Below, piece by piece: positions 10,871 through 22,940 of a stretch of DNA of 64,000 bases; positions within the stretch are counted from its first letter, which is position 1; the number at the start of each line of letters is the position of its first letter. The translations under genes and the position numbers were made by a program. Under the pieces are notes generated by a model that worked only from the letters and a program-made list of their open reading frames with translations, did no database searches and had not been told where the DNA came from. The stretch is from Ariolimax columbianus (lineage: Eukaryota; Mollusca; Gastropoda; Stylommatophora; Arionidae): positions 40,307,664 to 40,371,663 of the forward strand of contig JAVGWX010000005.1 of NCBI GenBank assembly GCA_036924085.1. The letters run 5' to 3'.

Positions 10871-12295
10871 TTTCAAGGCGCATGTCACCATATACCCCAA
10901 TAGTCATTTCATTCCACTACATGTCCCTATATTCACTTCATGCCACTCCATGCTCCTATAGTCACTTCATTCCACTATATGCCCCTATATTCACTTAATG
11001 CCACTACAGGCCCCTATAGTCAATTCACGCCAACACATGTCCATATAGTCACTTCATGCCCCTAACGTCACTTCATGCCACTACATGCCCCTATAGTCAC
11101 TCCATGCTACTACATGCCCCTATAGTCACTTCATGCCACTACATGCCCCTATAGTCACTTCATGCTCTTACATGCCCCTATAGTCACACCATGCTACTGC
11201 ATGCCCCTATAGTCACTCCATGCCACTACATGCTCCTATAGTTACTTCATGCCACTACATCGCCTATAGTCACTTCATGCCACTACATGCCCCTATAGTC
11301 ACTTCATGCCACTACATGCCCCTATAATCACTTCATGCCACTACATGCCCCTATAGTCACTTCATGACCCTACATGCTCCTATAGTCACTTCATGCCACT
11401 ACATGCTCCTATAGTCACTCCATGCCACTACAGTCACTTCATGCCACTACATGCCCCTATAGTCACTTCATGACCCTACATGCTCCTATAGTCACTTCAT
11501 GCCACTACATGCTCCCATAGTCACTCCATGCCCCTATAGTCACTTCATGCCACTACATGCCCCTATAGTCACTTCATTCGACTACATACCCCTATAGTCA
11601 CTTCATGCCACTACATGCCCCTATAGTCACTTCATGACCCTACATGCTCCTATAGTCACTTCATGCCACTACATGCTCCTATAATCACTCCATGCCACTA
11701 CATGCCCCTATAGTCACTCCATGCCCCTATAGTCACTTCATGCCACTACATGCCCCTATAGTCACTTCGTACCCCCATAGTCACTTCATGCCACTACATG
11801 CCCCTATAGTCACTACATGCCCCTATAGTCACTTCATGACCCTACATGCTTCTATAGTCACTTCATGCCACTACATGCTTCTATAGTCACTCCATGCCAC
11901 TACATGCCCCTATAGTCACTTCATGCCACTACATGCACCTATAGTCACTTCATGCCACTACATACCCCTATACTCACTTCATGCCACTACATACCCCTAT
12001 AGTCACTACATGCCCCTATAGTCACTTCATGACTCTACATGCTCCTATAGTCACTTCATGCCACTACACGCTCCTATAGTCACTCCATGCCACTACATGC
12101 CCCTATAGTCACTTCATGCCACTACATGCCCCTATAGTCACTTCATGCCACTACATGCCCCTATAGTCACTTCATGCCACTACACGCCCCTATAGTCACT
12201 TCATGCCACTACATGCCCCTATAGTCACTTCATGCCACTACATGCCCCTACATGCACCTATAGTCACTTCATGCCCCTACATGCTCCAATATTTA
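10871..12295 (+). repeat. 29-bp minisatellite, roughly 45 copies
   Basis: Head-to-tail copies of a 29-bp unit, CTTCATGCCACTA followed by CATGCCCCTATAGTCA. Common variants are CATGCTCCTATAG and TTCATGACCCTA. Some units are shortened to about 20 bp (for example around 11521 and 11723). Degenerate units mark both ends. The unit length is not a multiple of three, and short frames inside it are chance. Blocks of several variant units recur, indicating multi-unit duplication. Confidence 0.95.
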
Positions 12296-12394
12296 CACTT
12301 CATTCGAGATTATTGTCACATATGTGTCGCGTGACTCTGAGCACTGTTATCGTAGTTTTGGTTCTGGAGGTCAAACTTTTGAAATCGCCCTCGT

Positions 12395-12785
12395 TCTCAG
12401 ATGTTAGGCGACCTGTACTTCTACAGGGCAGATGCCTCTGTGCAAGTCCCAGCAATTGAATGATATGGATGTAGCCGAGACAAGGGTTTCCTGCTTAGTG
12501 AGCTAGGCTTAGGCAGCTTAACACACCATTCCGTTGGGACAAGCCCTTATACAGGGTGCTTAACCGATGTGCGAGTCTATCTTAATAGACTCAAACACTA
12601 GAGCGAAGTAGACCCGCAGCCTGTTAGGCGCCATCTATGCTGCTCTAAAAAAAATTACCTAACCATGACCGGTGTTATGCCATGTTAGTCGCCTCTTACG
12701 ACATGCTCTCTGTGAGGCAGTGGTGCTATTCTTGTCCATGTCATACACAAAGACCCGGGCAGAGCACTCGGGAAATCTTAAGTCA
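12395..12785 (+). repeat. 390-bp hairpin-bearing dispersed repeat, copy 1
   Basis: It matches 41365-41755 along its length (for example CGACCTGTACTTCTACA, GCTGCTCTAAA, GACCGGTGTTATGC, CACAAAGACCC). Two perfect hairpins are visible: CCTGTA-CTTC-TACAGG (12412-12427) and GAGTCTAT-CTTA-ATAGACTC (12573-12592). No coding frame is shared between copies. No tRNA or 5S head is evident. It lies about 100 bp after a minisatellite, while copy 2 directly precedes another. A structured non-coding RNA origin or a non-autonomous transposon are both possible. Confidence 0.8.
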
Positions 12786-13064
12786 GTTGTATATCATTCT
12801 TCAGTCCACTTATGTCAGTAGACGTCGTGGGGAGGTGCGACCTCCTTTGCTTCATATTGTTTAGCAAGTGAAGATCCACTGGTGACTTGTCAGGTCAATC
12901 CCAGCATCTGTTAGCCCCTGGAATATACGATCGCCTATTATTGAGACTGTGGAGGTGTCAGATGTGCTGTACTGTTCTTAAAAGTGGATACCCAAAAACA
13001 AAGATAACAAATAGGGTGCAGATTTTCATAAATGGGCGCCTCCACAGAGTGGAAGCGTTAAAAC

Positions 13065-13164
13065 NNNNNNNNNNNNNNNNNNNNNNNNNNNNNNNNNNNN
13101 NNNNNNNNNNNNNNNNNNNNNNNNNNNNNNNNNNNNNNNNNNNNNNNNNNNNNNNNNNNNNNNN
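13065..13164. other. Assembly gap, 100 N
   Basis: Exactly 100 unknown bases, the conventional size for a scaffold gap of unknown length. Open frames spanning it are artefacts. Confidence 0.99.
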
Positions 13165-14325
13165 AAGATCCTGAACACAATTTCTCACCCCCTGCTTTAC
13201 CTCCTCCTACTGCTACGTCCTATCCGCTACTACGGCAGTCACGTCTATTACAGAACGAGTATCCACTACAATAAATACAGCTGAAACTATAATGGTGATT
13301 ACTCTATTGGTCCATACTATTCGATTTGTTATCGTGCGAACAGTACACGACAGGTCAAACGTCCTGATCGAGACACAATCCCGTCTTCTTGTTCTTGCAA
13401 AGGGAACAGGTTGTAACATATCAATCTGGTCAACAAGAATGAGATTAACACTGTAATCCCCATAGTGTTGAGCTTACAGAGAAGCCCTGCATTGCACTAC
13501 ATCTAGAAGGACCGCACGATCACTTTGAGTATGTCTCGGGATACAAAGATGCACTGTAACCCTCGTTGAAGGAATCTTTTCCGTTAAGAGTTATCTCAGC
13601 TCAACACGGATGAGTACCTTTGAAAATCAACAGCAACATTAGAGTTGTTAACATAAAATTATATTTGTCGCAACTAATGTTTATTTTTGTGTATTTACTA
13701 TAATTCACAGCATGCTCTATTCCAGACGCACAAAACTAAATAAAACATGACTATAATAAGACATTATTTAACCTCACGAAATCAGTTCACTTATGAAAAA
13801 GTAAACATGAGAAAACAAGATCGACCACATATCGAAAGATAACCAAAGCTCCAGACGTAAATTTCGGTTGTCCGAAGTGTGTGAACGATTACATGCTACC
13901 GTCACGTGATGTGCTTCATAATCTAGCTAGCACGAACTGTTCTCATCGTTTTGATCATGCGCATTGAATGATTTCCAATTTCCAGTTAGGCGAGATGGCA
14001 CGCCGAGCGACAGGCCGGCGGTAGGGTTCGCCTTTACGTATTGAAGATGTGCTCACGCCGATAAGAGCTAGTAAATAGCTTACGAGTTCGGATATTTAGT
14101 AGTACGACGGTTGCTTTGTTTACCTCTGGTCTGTTTATTTTTAGTCCAGAAACACGCCCACTTCATCGCATTTTTTTGGGGTATTCCCATGTCGAATTGT
14201 GTCCGGGATAAAAGGCCTTCAGTTGTATTTAGGTAACGTGTCTACTGCTACAGAAACGTGCTTCATGAAGGATATTTTTGAAATTAGTGTGTGTTTTTTT
14301 TAATTACCGTACATCAAATACTTCC
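13165..14325. other. No gene seen
   Basis: Apparently unique AT-rich sequence. No coding frame, repeat or RNA gene was recognised. Confidence 0.4.
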
Positions 14326-14690
14326 CCATAGACTGGACCCAGTTCACAGGACTATTATTACACGAGAACTAAGTCATTCACTTTATTTTAACACAAGAAC
14401 TAAGTCACACGCTTTGTTTTACAGGGGGACTAGGTCATTCACTTTATTGTACAGGGGGACTAGGTCATACACTTTATTGTACACAAGAACTAGGTCCAGC
14501 TTTTATTTTACTAGGGAACTATGTCATACACTTTATTGTACACAAGAACTAGGTCATTCACTTTATTGTACACAAGAACTAGGTAATACACTTTATTTTA
14601 CAGAGGAACTATGTCATACACTTTATTGTATAGAGAAACTATAATATACATTTTATTGTACAGTGAAACTAAGTCATTAACGTTATTGCA
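14326..14690 (+). repeat. 30-bp minisatellite, about 12 copies
   Basis: Unit of the type AACTAGGTCATTCAC followed by TTTATTGTACACAAG, 30 bp long, so frames stay open and encode a 10-residue repeat (RTRSYTLLYT type). The units are quite diverged. The array runs directly into a SINE family 1 tail at 14684-14735. Confidence 0.9.
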
Positions 14691-14735
14691 CACCGCCTTG
14701 CGAATTAGAGAAATAAAGTCCGAACAAAAAATTAT
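14684..14735 (+). mobile_element. SINE family 1 tail fragment
   Basis: CACACCGCCTTGCGAATTAG and AGAAATAAAGTCCGAACAAA match the 3' end of the complete SINE at 33145-33396. Only the tail is present, abutting the 30-bp array. Confidence 0.65.
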
Positions 14736-14739
14736 TAAA

Positions 14740-14911
14740 TGTTTCTTCCACTTTTCGTACACTTTCTTATATGTTTCTTCCTACCAGTTCAAAGACTCTT
14801 TTATATATTTCTTCCTACCTGATCAAAGATATTCTTATATGATTCTCCCAACCAGTTCAAAGATTTTCTAATTTGCTTTTTTCCTACCAGTTCAAAATTG
14901 TTTACATAACG
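14740..14911 (+). repeat. CTACCAGTTCAAA minisatellite, left part
   Basis: Four to five units of about 35-45 bp, each with TTCCTACCAGTTCAAA and then CTTTTATATATTT-like sequence. The same motif resumes at 17055-17170. The LINE and mariner between them therefore appear to have been inserted into one array. Confidence 0.8.
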
Positions 14912-16215
14912 TCTTTATACTGGTTTAGAAGACTGCAGAGTCTGTATACAACCAGTTTTATTTGCATTACCTTGCTTTAAAAGCTATGCCCATCCAATCT
15001 ATTCTTAAGTGTATTAATTGTCCCCGTCTCCACTACTTCCCGTGGCAATGCATTCCAAGCATTCACCACTATCTGACTAAAAATTATTTTTTAATATCTA
15101 TCTGAACCTTTCTTTAGTTAATTTTTAGCTATGTCCTCTTGTTCTTGTAGGTGGTTGTATTTTTGAAAAAAAACTTGTTATAGTCTAATTTATCCGTTCC
15201 TTTAATTATCTTATAAACCTGTATCAAGTCACCTCGAATTCTTCTCTTTTCTAGACACTGTAGGCCGGTTTTTGTGAGTCTTTCCTCACAACTGAAATTC
15301 TGGAATCCCACTATCACCTTTGTCGCTCTTTTTTGTATCCTTTCCAGCTTGTTTATATCCCCACTATGATAATGGCTCAACACCTGTACACACTACTCTA
15401 ATCTAGGTCTGACTAATACATTATACAGTTTGATTATTACTTCTTTGCTCCTATGTTTAATATTTCTTTTTATCATACCTAACATTGCATTTACCTTTTT
15501 CACTGCTACCTGGGCTTGCTCACTCACTTTACCTATATGATCTAATATAACCTCTAGTTCTCTTCGCTTTTCTATCTTTCTAATATTGTTCTCGCCCATT
15601 CTGTAATTATATTCCATATTAGATCTTCTAATGTGGATGACTGTACATGTATCTACATTAAACTCCATTTGCCAGCTTACAAACAATTCTCGAATTTTAT
15701 CTAAATCCGACCTAATATATTTACTTCTGTTTTAGATGAGACACTACTGCATAGTTTTGTGTCATCCGCGATTTTTTTAAATCATGGATCCCATATCAAT
15801 GTCCAAATCGTTTATATATATATATACCAGAAACAAAATTGGTCCCAAACCCGAGCCTTGTGGCACTCCATTTTTCACCACACCACTCCTTATCTATCCC
15901 CACCCTCTGCCTTCTTCCCGTTAACCAGTTTTCAATCCATTTGTCAACTTCCCCACCTAGTCAATATGATTTTAACTTTCTAAATAATCTTTGGTGAGGT
16001 AATATATCAAAGGCCTTTACAACATCTAGATAAATAACATCCACTGGCTTCCATTTATCTATAATTTTAGTAAACTCCTTCATGAGTTTTAAAGGATTTG
16101 TTAAGCACCATCTCCCTCTAGTAAGCGCTTGTGGACTATTTCTGATTAAATTAAACTTGTATAAATGCATTACAATGTTTTCTTTGATTATTGACTCAAA
16201 CATGTCCAAATAGTT
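14912..16215 (-). pseudogene. CR1-like LINE, 5'-truncated, minus strand
   Basis: Minus-strand reading, 5' to 3': SIIKENIVMHLYKFNL (RT start, about 16140-16195), PVDVIYLDVVKAFD (RT box A, 16000-16040), then WQMEFNVDTCTVIHIRRSN (15600-15680). After that come KKVNAMLGMIKRNIKHRSKE (about 15450-15510), LERIQKRATKVIVGFQN (about 15300-15350), EERLTKTGLQCLEKRRIRGD (15225-15290) and the 3' end at about 14912. The FADD-box region between 15700 and 15960 is badly damaged. A close relative lies at 47012-47852 and a tail-only copy at 8206. The family name is by motif resemblance. Confidence 0.85.
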
Positions 16216-16399
16216 GATATGTGGGTCTTCAGACCAGTTATTGACTATTCCATGACCCTATATGATGAATGATGCTGTTTATAATGCTTTGGTGGGGAAT
16301 CTTGGTTTCTTTTGACCCCCCCCCCCCCCCCCCCTTCTTCCTCCTTTAAAAAACAACAGCGATAATTATACCAGAGCAATTTGAGAAACTGTCCAGCCA

Positions 16400-17000
16400 A
16401 GGGAGATCATTTCATTAATTGACAAGATTTACACATACGTTTTCTTCAAGCTTAGAATTTTGTTTAGGTGAAATGTCATTATTTGTTAATGTAGTCATCA
16501 TCCGGTCCAACACACACAAACGTCAACGTTATACAAGTTATTGCATCTTGCCGAGGAAAACAACTAAACGTCTTCTCCTTAAACCAGGTACGAACAGCCG
16601 CCTGCACCTCCTTGTTTGTAGCACACCTGTGTCCCTAGAGCTTCAATTTCGGAAAGAGGTAAAATTCGCAAGGTGCCAGATCGGAGCTGTACGATGGCAG
16701 CGGTAAAATGTCGCCAAACTTGAGATGCTCTAATGCAGCCACTGTTTGTTGACTCGTGTGTAAGCGGGCATTGTTGTGCTGAAGATTGAACTGTACACAT
16801 GAAAACACAGCAATCGTCCTTGAAGTATCTGCAAAGTTTTCACATATCGATCGGAGTTGCCGGTATAGCCGTGCTCCATTAGTTTGACGTAGACTGCATT
16901 CTCGCAGTTCCAAAAGATAGTCATCATTACTTTTCCCACCGAGGCGACTACCTTGAAGACTATGTTTAGGGTAGGTGAGTTCTTATGCCTGTTCTTCATA
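16400..17000 (-). pseudogene. Mariner transposase remnant, catalytic part
   Basis: On the minus strand, GKVMMTIFWNCENAV (about 16900-16960) corresponds to the first catalytic Asp region, with D replaced by N. Then QHNNARLHTSQQTVAALEHL (about 16725-16785) carries a changed second box, and SYSSDLAPCEFYLFPKLK (16635-16690) is the motif before the third box. The flank at 16400-16520 matches 10275-10390. Both catalytic changes and frame breaks make it inactive. Confidence 0.8.
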
Positions 17001-17054
17001 TACTGGAACTTTCTGTGTCATAATGATGTGCTTATGACTGTCACAAATGACAAT

Positions 17055-17170
17055 TGGCGGATTTTCTTATATGTTTCTTCCTACCATTTCAAGTACTCTG
17101 TTATTTGTTTCTAGCTACCAGTTCAAATACTTTTTTAAAAATGTTCCTATAAGTTCAAACACTTTCTTAT
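17055..17170 (+). repeat. CTACCAGTTCAAA minisatellite, right part
   Basis: Three degenerate units (TTCCTACCATTTCAA, AGCTACCAGTTCAAA, CCTATAAGTTCAAA) continue the array of 14740-14911 beyond the inserted elements. Confidence 0.75.
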
Positions 17171-18900
17171 GCAAATGAAGACCAAGCGTAATGTAGTCTC
17201 TGAAACGTCACCTACTTGGAGAGTATGAGCAGCTGAACACTTTTATCTGCTTTCTGTTGTTGCACCTTAATGTTTATGCTTTCACTAAATTATATCAGCT
17301 AATCATTACAAAGTGAGGTGTAAGACAAGTACACGCGTTTAAATACCTGGACACACACAACATCATATGGGAGATGCAATAATGAAAAAAAAGCAACAGA
17401 ATAACCCAAGCAAAATCGAGCAATTATATTCCGAATAAACCTACCTCGCTTAACGTTGCTTCCAGTTATGAGTCTAGAAACAGTCGTCCACCGGCCTTCA
17501 TCGCATGGACAAGATCGTGTCCCAAATGTATACGAAACCACAGATGTTCAATCCTTGGCTATTCAGCACACTAGACAGCTGACACACTCTGCCTTCAGTA
17601 AAGTTACATAACAGCGAAGATCATGTTGCAGTTGCTGTTCAAGAAGTTGGTATGTTGTTGCTATTAAATTTGCTCTCCTCTGCAATCAATTCTAAGCGGA
17701 TCGAATGACAGAGCAGTTGGTAAGATTGTTCATTCTGGCAAAGCTGACCCAGTGCTTAACACAGTCAAATAACGCTTCTTTTTAATTTTTTTTAAATTTT
17801 ACTTGTTGGCCTCAATAGTTTCTACTGGCGGAGGCGTGCCTATTCCACCCCAGACGTAGTCAATTGGGCGTTATTAAGACGCATAAACCAGTGCTTGGAT
17901 GCATGTGTGTATCTGTTTGTACCTAACCTAGTGTTTTCCGTGATGTTCCTCCCGTTGTTCCTCGCCATTTGATGATCCTCTCGTTGTCCCTCGTAGATAG
18001 TTGGTTGCTATTTTCTTTTTTCTTGTTTTCCTTGGTGTACCCTGTCGGGCTTCGAAGGCATAAAAATGCACAATTGTCGTCCTGTGACCATTTTGGGAAT
18101 GGGTATATTTATTTTCCTTCATAATTGATCAGGACTACTTTTATTTATTGATTCCCACTGTTCATAATTTGTACACTCCTGGACAGACCTCACAATAGCA
18201 CCTCCCTGGATGATACCAACATTCTGAAATACTTGGAATTCAAATGGGTAGGCTCTTTTTTGAGATTCCATTTTCCTGTGGGTTGATAGGCATGAGGGAA
18301 GGTAAGTGGCGTATTGGGTAGGAAATTACATCTCATACTTTTTTTCTGAATTTGTTTGTCCCGACAACAGTCTGCTCTTTTCTATTTTCAACTGTCAAAG
18401 TTTCTTTTATGTACATGGCTTGTACACGGGCCCTCTGAGTTTATCGCCCATGTCTGATAGGACTAGGCATTCGATCGCACCTCCCTTGAGGCCAGAGGTC
18501 CCTTGAAGAATGCAGGATTCAAACACTCACCATTCCGTGCTATTGTTCTCTACTACAGCTGTCCTGCAATTGATTATACAATTAGACTGAAAAATTTGAC
18601 AATTGCAATATCATCTAAAACATTAATTGATCAACCTCATAATGCGAACCCTATCTGTACTCAATGTCCATACTATTAATAAATTAGAGACAAGTATTCC
18701 AACATTGCTGCAAACCCATATTTGAAACATTATAGAGCAGACACTGTGGCATACCAGGAGATGATGCAGCACACAGGTTGGCGAATGAGGGAGCAACACC
18801 TGAATGGGTTATAGCGTGCTGGAACTGCTATCATTAGGTAGGTGCACTTGTGCCCTATTACTGCTAGGTGGCTCACTTGTTATGGGCCAGTCACGGGACA
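17171..18900. other. No gene seen
   Basis: About 1.7 kb without a recognisable gene. Short frames on either strand show no domain or repeat signature. Part of 18680-18900 may belong to the mariner flank, but this is not certain. Confidence 0.4.
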
Positions 18901-18904
18901 GATA

Positions 18905-19565
18905 AATAAAAATGGCTGACAACACTGTTAGTACATACACGAAACAGTGTGTTGTGATGAAGTTTCTTGTGAAAAATGGTGTAAAACCAATGGAAATTTA
19001 CAAAAGTCAAAATACGGTGATGAGCCACTCAGCTACAGTAAGATATTACAATTGTGTAAGCATTTTAGAGAAGGCCGTACATCCGTGAGTGATGATCCCG
19101 GTTTCCACACAATTGCGTGTGCAGTGAAAGTGATGGGGAATGTTTTCTGGGACAAAATTGGCATCATTCATGTTGATTTTCGACTATCAATAGTGAACAG
19201 TGCATACGCGTTTTACATGATATGCATAACCAGCTGCGGAAAAACACGGCCTTGTTTGATCACAAAGGGCGTCCTGCTACTGCAAGATAACGCTCGATCT
19301 AATTCGGCTCACCGCACTATCTGCAGCAACTAGGCTGGAATGGATTGCCACATACACCTTACAGCTCAGGTCTCGCCCCAAGCGATTTCCACCTGTTTGA
19401 ACCCCTAAAAGAATTCCTAGGAGGTCAGCATTGCAGAACTAATGACAAAGTGAAACAGGCTGTCCTGGATTGGTTCAGACTGGCAAATCTTTATACGCTG
19501 AAGCTTTTCAAGCATTACTTAAACGCTGGAATAAGTGCATAAACGTTCCAGGAGATTGTATAAAA
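18905..19565 (+). pseudogene. Internally deleted mariner transposase
   Basis: The N-terminal region reads across frames as KQCVVMKFLVKNGVKPMEIY (18940-19000), then YGDEPLSYSKILQLCKHF and REGRTSVSDDPG (19014-19098), the mariner DNA-binding domain. It jumps directly to NVFWDKIGIIHVDF (19140-19181, first catalytic Asp box), then LLQDNARSNSAH (19276-19311, second) and PHTPYSSGLAPSDFHLF (19348-19401, third). About 100 residues between the two domains are missing, and there are frameshifts. It ends just before repeat copy B. Confidence 0.85.
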
Positions 19566-19587
19566 AAATTAATGACATTTTGCTCTT

Positions 19588-19897
19588 CTGTTTCAGTTCA
19601 TTATAGATGCCGCCAGATCATGAATTTGCCGGGAATTCACACTAGTTAACGACTTACACATGTTTTCACGGAAACGTGTTGTTGTTTTCCATTTGGACTG
19701 GTTAATTCGTTCGCTTTGTGTGTTTTCTTCCGTCCGATTATCCTGGAATGGAAATCGGCTATATAAATAGCACTACGCTTAAACATGTGTCATATTTCAC
19801 GGTTTAGTTTATACGGCTGAACTTCACAACATTGGCGCCCTTCGTCCTAGCTGAAGACAGTGTTAGCTTTGTTGTATGACATTTAAACATAACTATC
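19588..19897 (+). repeat. Unclassified dispersed repeat, copy B, left part
   Basis: Matches copy A from its start (CACACTAGTTAACGACTTAC) through the CATTTGGACTGGTTAATTCG and TGTTAGCTTT landmarks. It also carries the upstream end GCCGCCAGATCATGAATTTG, shared with copies C and D. The copy is interrupted after AACATAACTATC by a LINE and resumes at 20551. Confidence 0.8.
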
Positions 19898-20550
19898 GAC
19901 ACACAATGAAAATGAAAGCCATATAGTCCTGCTTACAGATGCTCTCGCCGTAGTCACAGCGCTAAATAACCAGAAAAATACTGAGCTTAATGACTTAAGA
20001 GCAGCACTCTGCAAACTGTGCCAGCAGTCCGCACCAAAAAGGGTAGTGGTACAGTGGGTCCCATAACACTGCAACATCCAAGGCAACGAGGAGGCAGACA
20101 GACTGGCAAAAGAAGGTGCAAGACTACCACAAACAGATACTAGTATGACGTACGAAGAGTCAAAACGGCTTATCAAAGCCAGATACACGACCAAATGGGA
20201 AACCGAACATACTGGTTACACCAAAAATGATGCCTATTACCAGTTGAACCGAAGAGAGCAGGTCGTTGTCTTCAGACTTCGCACTGGCCACAATAGACTG
20301 AGGTACCACCTATTCAACAAATTGAAGATAGGCGGTACCGATGAATGCCCGTGCGGTACTGGTAAAATGACCGCTGAACATCTGCTGCAGAACTGCCCGA
20401 CATACGAGGATCAGAGAGAGCAGATGTGACCATCACCAGTGGAACCACAAGACAAGCTCTATGGCAGTGGTGACAGCCTCAGGATGACCGCCACTTTTTT
20501 CGAAAAAATAATGGTTACTGTCTGACTGCGTACGCAGAAGAAGAAGAAGA
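19898..20550 (+). mobile_element. I-type LINE, 5'-truncated 3' end, with TSD
   Basis: This 653-bp copy of the 3' end of the element at 27743-31681 starts within RNase H. It covers LLTDALAVVTALNNQKNTEL, then VQWVP with a stop at the next codon, NEEADRLAKEGA, RLRTGHNRLRYHLFNKLK and the Cys/His tail DECPCGTGKMTAEHLLQNC, ending in (AGA)n. It is flanked by AACATAACTATC (19886-19897) and AACACAACTATC (20551-20562), a 12-bp TSD with one mismatch. By eye only a few percent of bases differ from the 31 kb copy, so the insertion is fairly recent. Confidence 0.92.
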
Positions 20551-20720
20551 AACACAACTATCATGAACTGCCACGGACAAAGAGTTGGGCTCTGTCAGAT
20601 GTGTAGCGGCCCAAGACACACCATTGTTGTGTGGCGGGAGCTGGTACTACAAACTGCAATAACGGTGCCTCAACGACCTTCTAGGTTATGGGACTGATGA
20701 TGATGATGACTCCAATGACA
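20551..20720 (+). repeat. Unclassified dispersed repeat, copy B, right part
   Basis: After the LINE tail, the repeat resumes with the block CAACGACCTTCTAGGTTATGGG, as in copy A at 321-345. It then fades into a GATGATGATG run. Confidence 0.65.
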
Positions 20721-20761
20721 AGCATTCTATTTAGCTTTTTGAATTTTTGTTCTGTGTAGAT

Positions 20762-22940
20762 ATTAGAAAGTAGATCGGCAACTGATGTCTCAGTGGTTGG
20801 TTCCTTCTGCAAGCGACCATCGCCTCCTCCGTGCCCGTTTCCACTTCGATCTAAAACTTGTAAAGTTCCAGCAGCAGCGATCATATCGAGGACCAGAGAC
20901 GCTTATCAACACCTCCATTGCTACAACCTTCGCTGCTAGCAAGTCCCTCAGAGCTTCTATTGACACTAATATCGATGCTGACTGTGCAAATCTGATTGCA
21001 ACCATCACATCGATTTCAAAGGCAGCCAATCTCCCAGCACCTACTAACACCACAAATCGAATTTCACCCCCCCCCCCCCCCACTCGAGCTTTGCTAGAGG
21101 AGCGGCGTAAGAGGGCTCGTTCTCCTGAAAACCACACAGACTTCACCACCTTAACCAAGATCTGTCACCAACAACTCAAAGAAGATAATGAAAACCTTGC
21201 CCGCAAACGTCTGATGTAAGCTGCTGAATATCAGAGCAGTATCAGATTAGTAACTCGTAGCCTTGCCGAACACCGCCAAATTATTCCTTGTCTGAAAGCT
21301 TCCGATGGGCCTCGAACAACATCAAAGCATAGAATGGAGTAAATAATGAAAGATACTATACCGACCTGTTCAGATTATTAAAATCCCCTCTAATTTCCCT
21401 ACCATCCACTTTACTCTCTCTTCCAGACTTTCTGCTCTCAGAAATTTGCCATGCTGTTGAGTCAATGCCATCGGGAAAATCACCAGGTGAAGATGGCATC
21501 ACTGCGGAGGCCATCCCCTATACCAAGCCCCTAGCGCAAAGTTTGACACGTTATCTCCATTCGGTAGGAACACCTGCTGCCTGGCACAACTCGAGGACAA
21601 CACCTGCTGCCTGGCACGACTCGAGGACAACACCTGCTGCCTAGCACAACTCTCTTGCACAAGAAGGGAGACAAAGACGATTCAGGAAACTATCGTCCAA
21701 TTACTCTCTTTCCAGTCACTTACATGCTGTTCACAAAATGTATCCTTGTCAGAGTCCGCACCACTCTCGAAGAATCGCAACCAGCCAAACAAGCAGGCTT
21801 CGGCGTTCGTACAGCACAATGAACCATATTTCAATCTGCTGCGGCCTTATTGAGGCAGCCCGAGAGTTCCAGACGCCCTTTATATTCACCCTCATCGACT
21901 ATAAAAAGACTTTTGATTCGGTAGAACAAAATTTTGTCTGGCGTTCACTGTTGGAAAACAAGGTGTAGATCCTTATTACATCAGAGTTCTCACCAACAGT
22001 TATACGAACTGCACTACAAGATTTCGTCTCTTTCAAGGTCCGATTATGATACCAATTAAAAAAATGGCGATCTAATTTTAGCGAACCTCTTCTTTGCATG
22101 CTTGGAATCAGTGATTAGCCGATGCAACTGGGACATCTTTGGTAACCTTCTTGACGACAAACGCCTCAATCATCTTCGATTTGTCGATGACATAGTATAG
22201 CAGTAGAGAGTAGCAGAAGCCAACCAACTGATGTAGCTACTCGATGGAAAGGGCAAGAAAGCTGGTCTGGAAATGAATGTCTTGAAGACCAAAGTGTTGA
22301 GCAATCGCTTCGACCCTTTTGATCCAGTCTTATTTGGCGAAGTCCGATTAGAGGATATCAACGAGTACATTTATCTTGGGCAGCTTTCTCGTCTATTAAC
22401 ATGTTTCTGGGTGATTGCTATGATACAGACCTACGAGCCTCCCTCTTCAATTCCACTGTACTCCCTGCGATGTGCTACGGTGCCGAGTCGTGGACACTAA
22501 CAAAATCACTAGAGGATAAATTGTGAGTGACCCAGGCCTACCTTGAGAGACGCTTAGTTGGAATCACTCTCCGGAACCAACGTATTCAAAGTCTCCGCAA
22601 TTCTGACATTAGACGATTGTCCCTGGTGAAGGATGCGGTAATCCATGCAGAAAAAGCAAAACATTGATGGGCAGATCACATATTGCGACGAAACGATGGT
22701 CGATGGAGCACAACGGCAGCAATATGGTACCCCCGAGGTAAGAAGAGACCGCGGGGAAGACTTCTAATGCGTTGGTCAGACTCCCTTGCTGGCCGCTGCA
22801 ACATCCGAGAAGCCTCTAAAGGAACACTTACCACGCACTAGGCTTCCGTGACCCAAGACATGGTCCGCTGGAGACGAAGTTGAGGCCAACAGCTACGCTG
22901 AGGAACGTGTCACCAAGAAGGAGATCAATATATTAAAAAG
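20762..22940 (+). pseudogene. RTE-like LINE, decayed
   Basis: Plus-strand reading: an Ala/Ser-rich linker (20900-21220), SMPSGKSPGEDGITAEAIPY (21460-21520), STMNHISICCGLIEAAREF (about 21810-21870), TLIDYKKTFDSVEQNFVW (21889-21942; RT box A), a decayed RT middle, VLPAMCYGAESWTLTKSLED (22455-22515), LERRLVGITLRNQ (about 22535-22580) and WYPRGKKRPRGR (22721-22756). Stops interrupt most boxes. The C-terminal end matches 52370-53240. At 21568-21655, ACACCTGCTGCCTGGCAC is locally triplicated with about 30-bp spacing. Confidence 0.85.

Noticed and set aside
10871..12295. CRISPR-like regular repeats
   Set aside because: There are no unique spacers between repeats, the units are contiguous, and the genome is animal. 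The same applies to the arrays at 41.7, 43, 37.4 and 60.6 kb.
12887..13188. Frames spanning the N run on both strands
   Set aside because: They exist only because the 100 N were read as open codons.
20790..21158. 122-codon minus-strand frame
   Set aside because: It is antisense to the linker of an RTE-like LINE and shows no domain.
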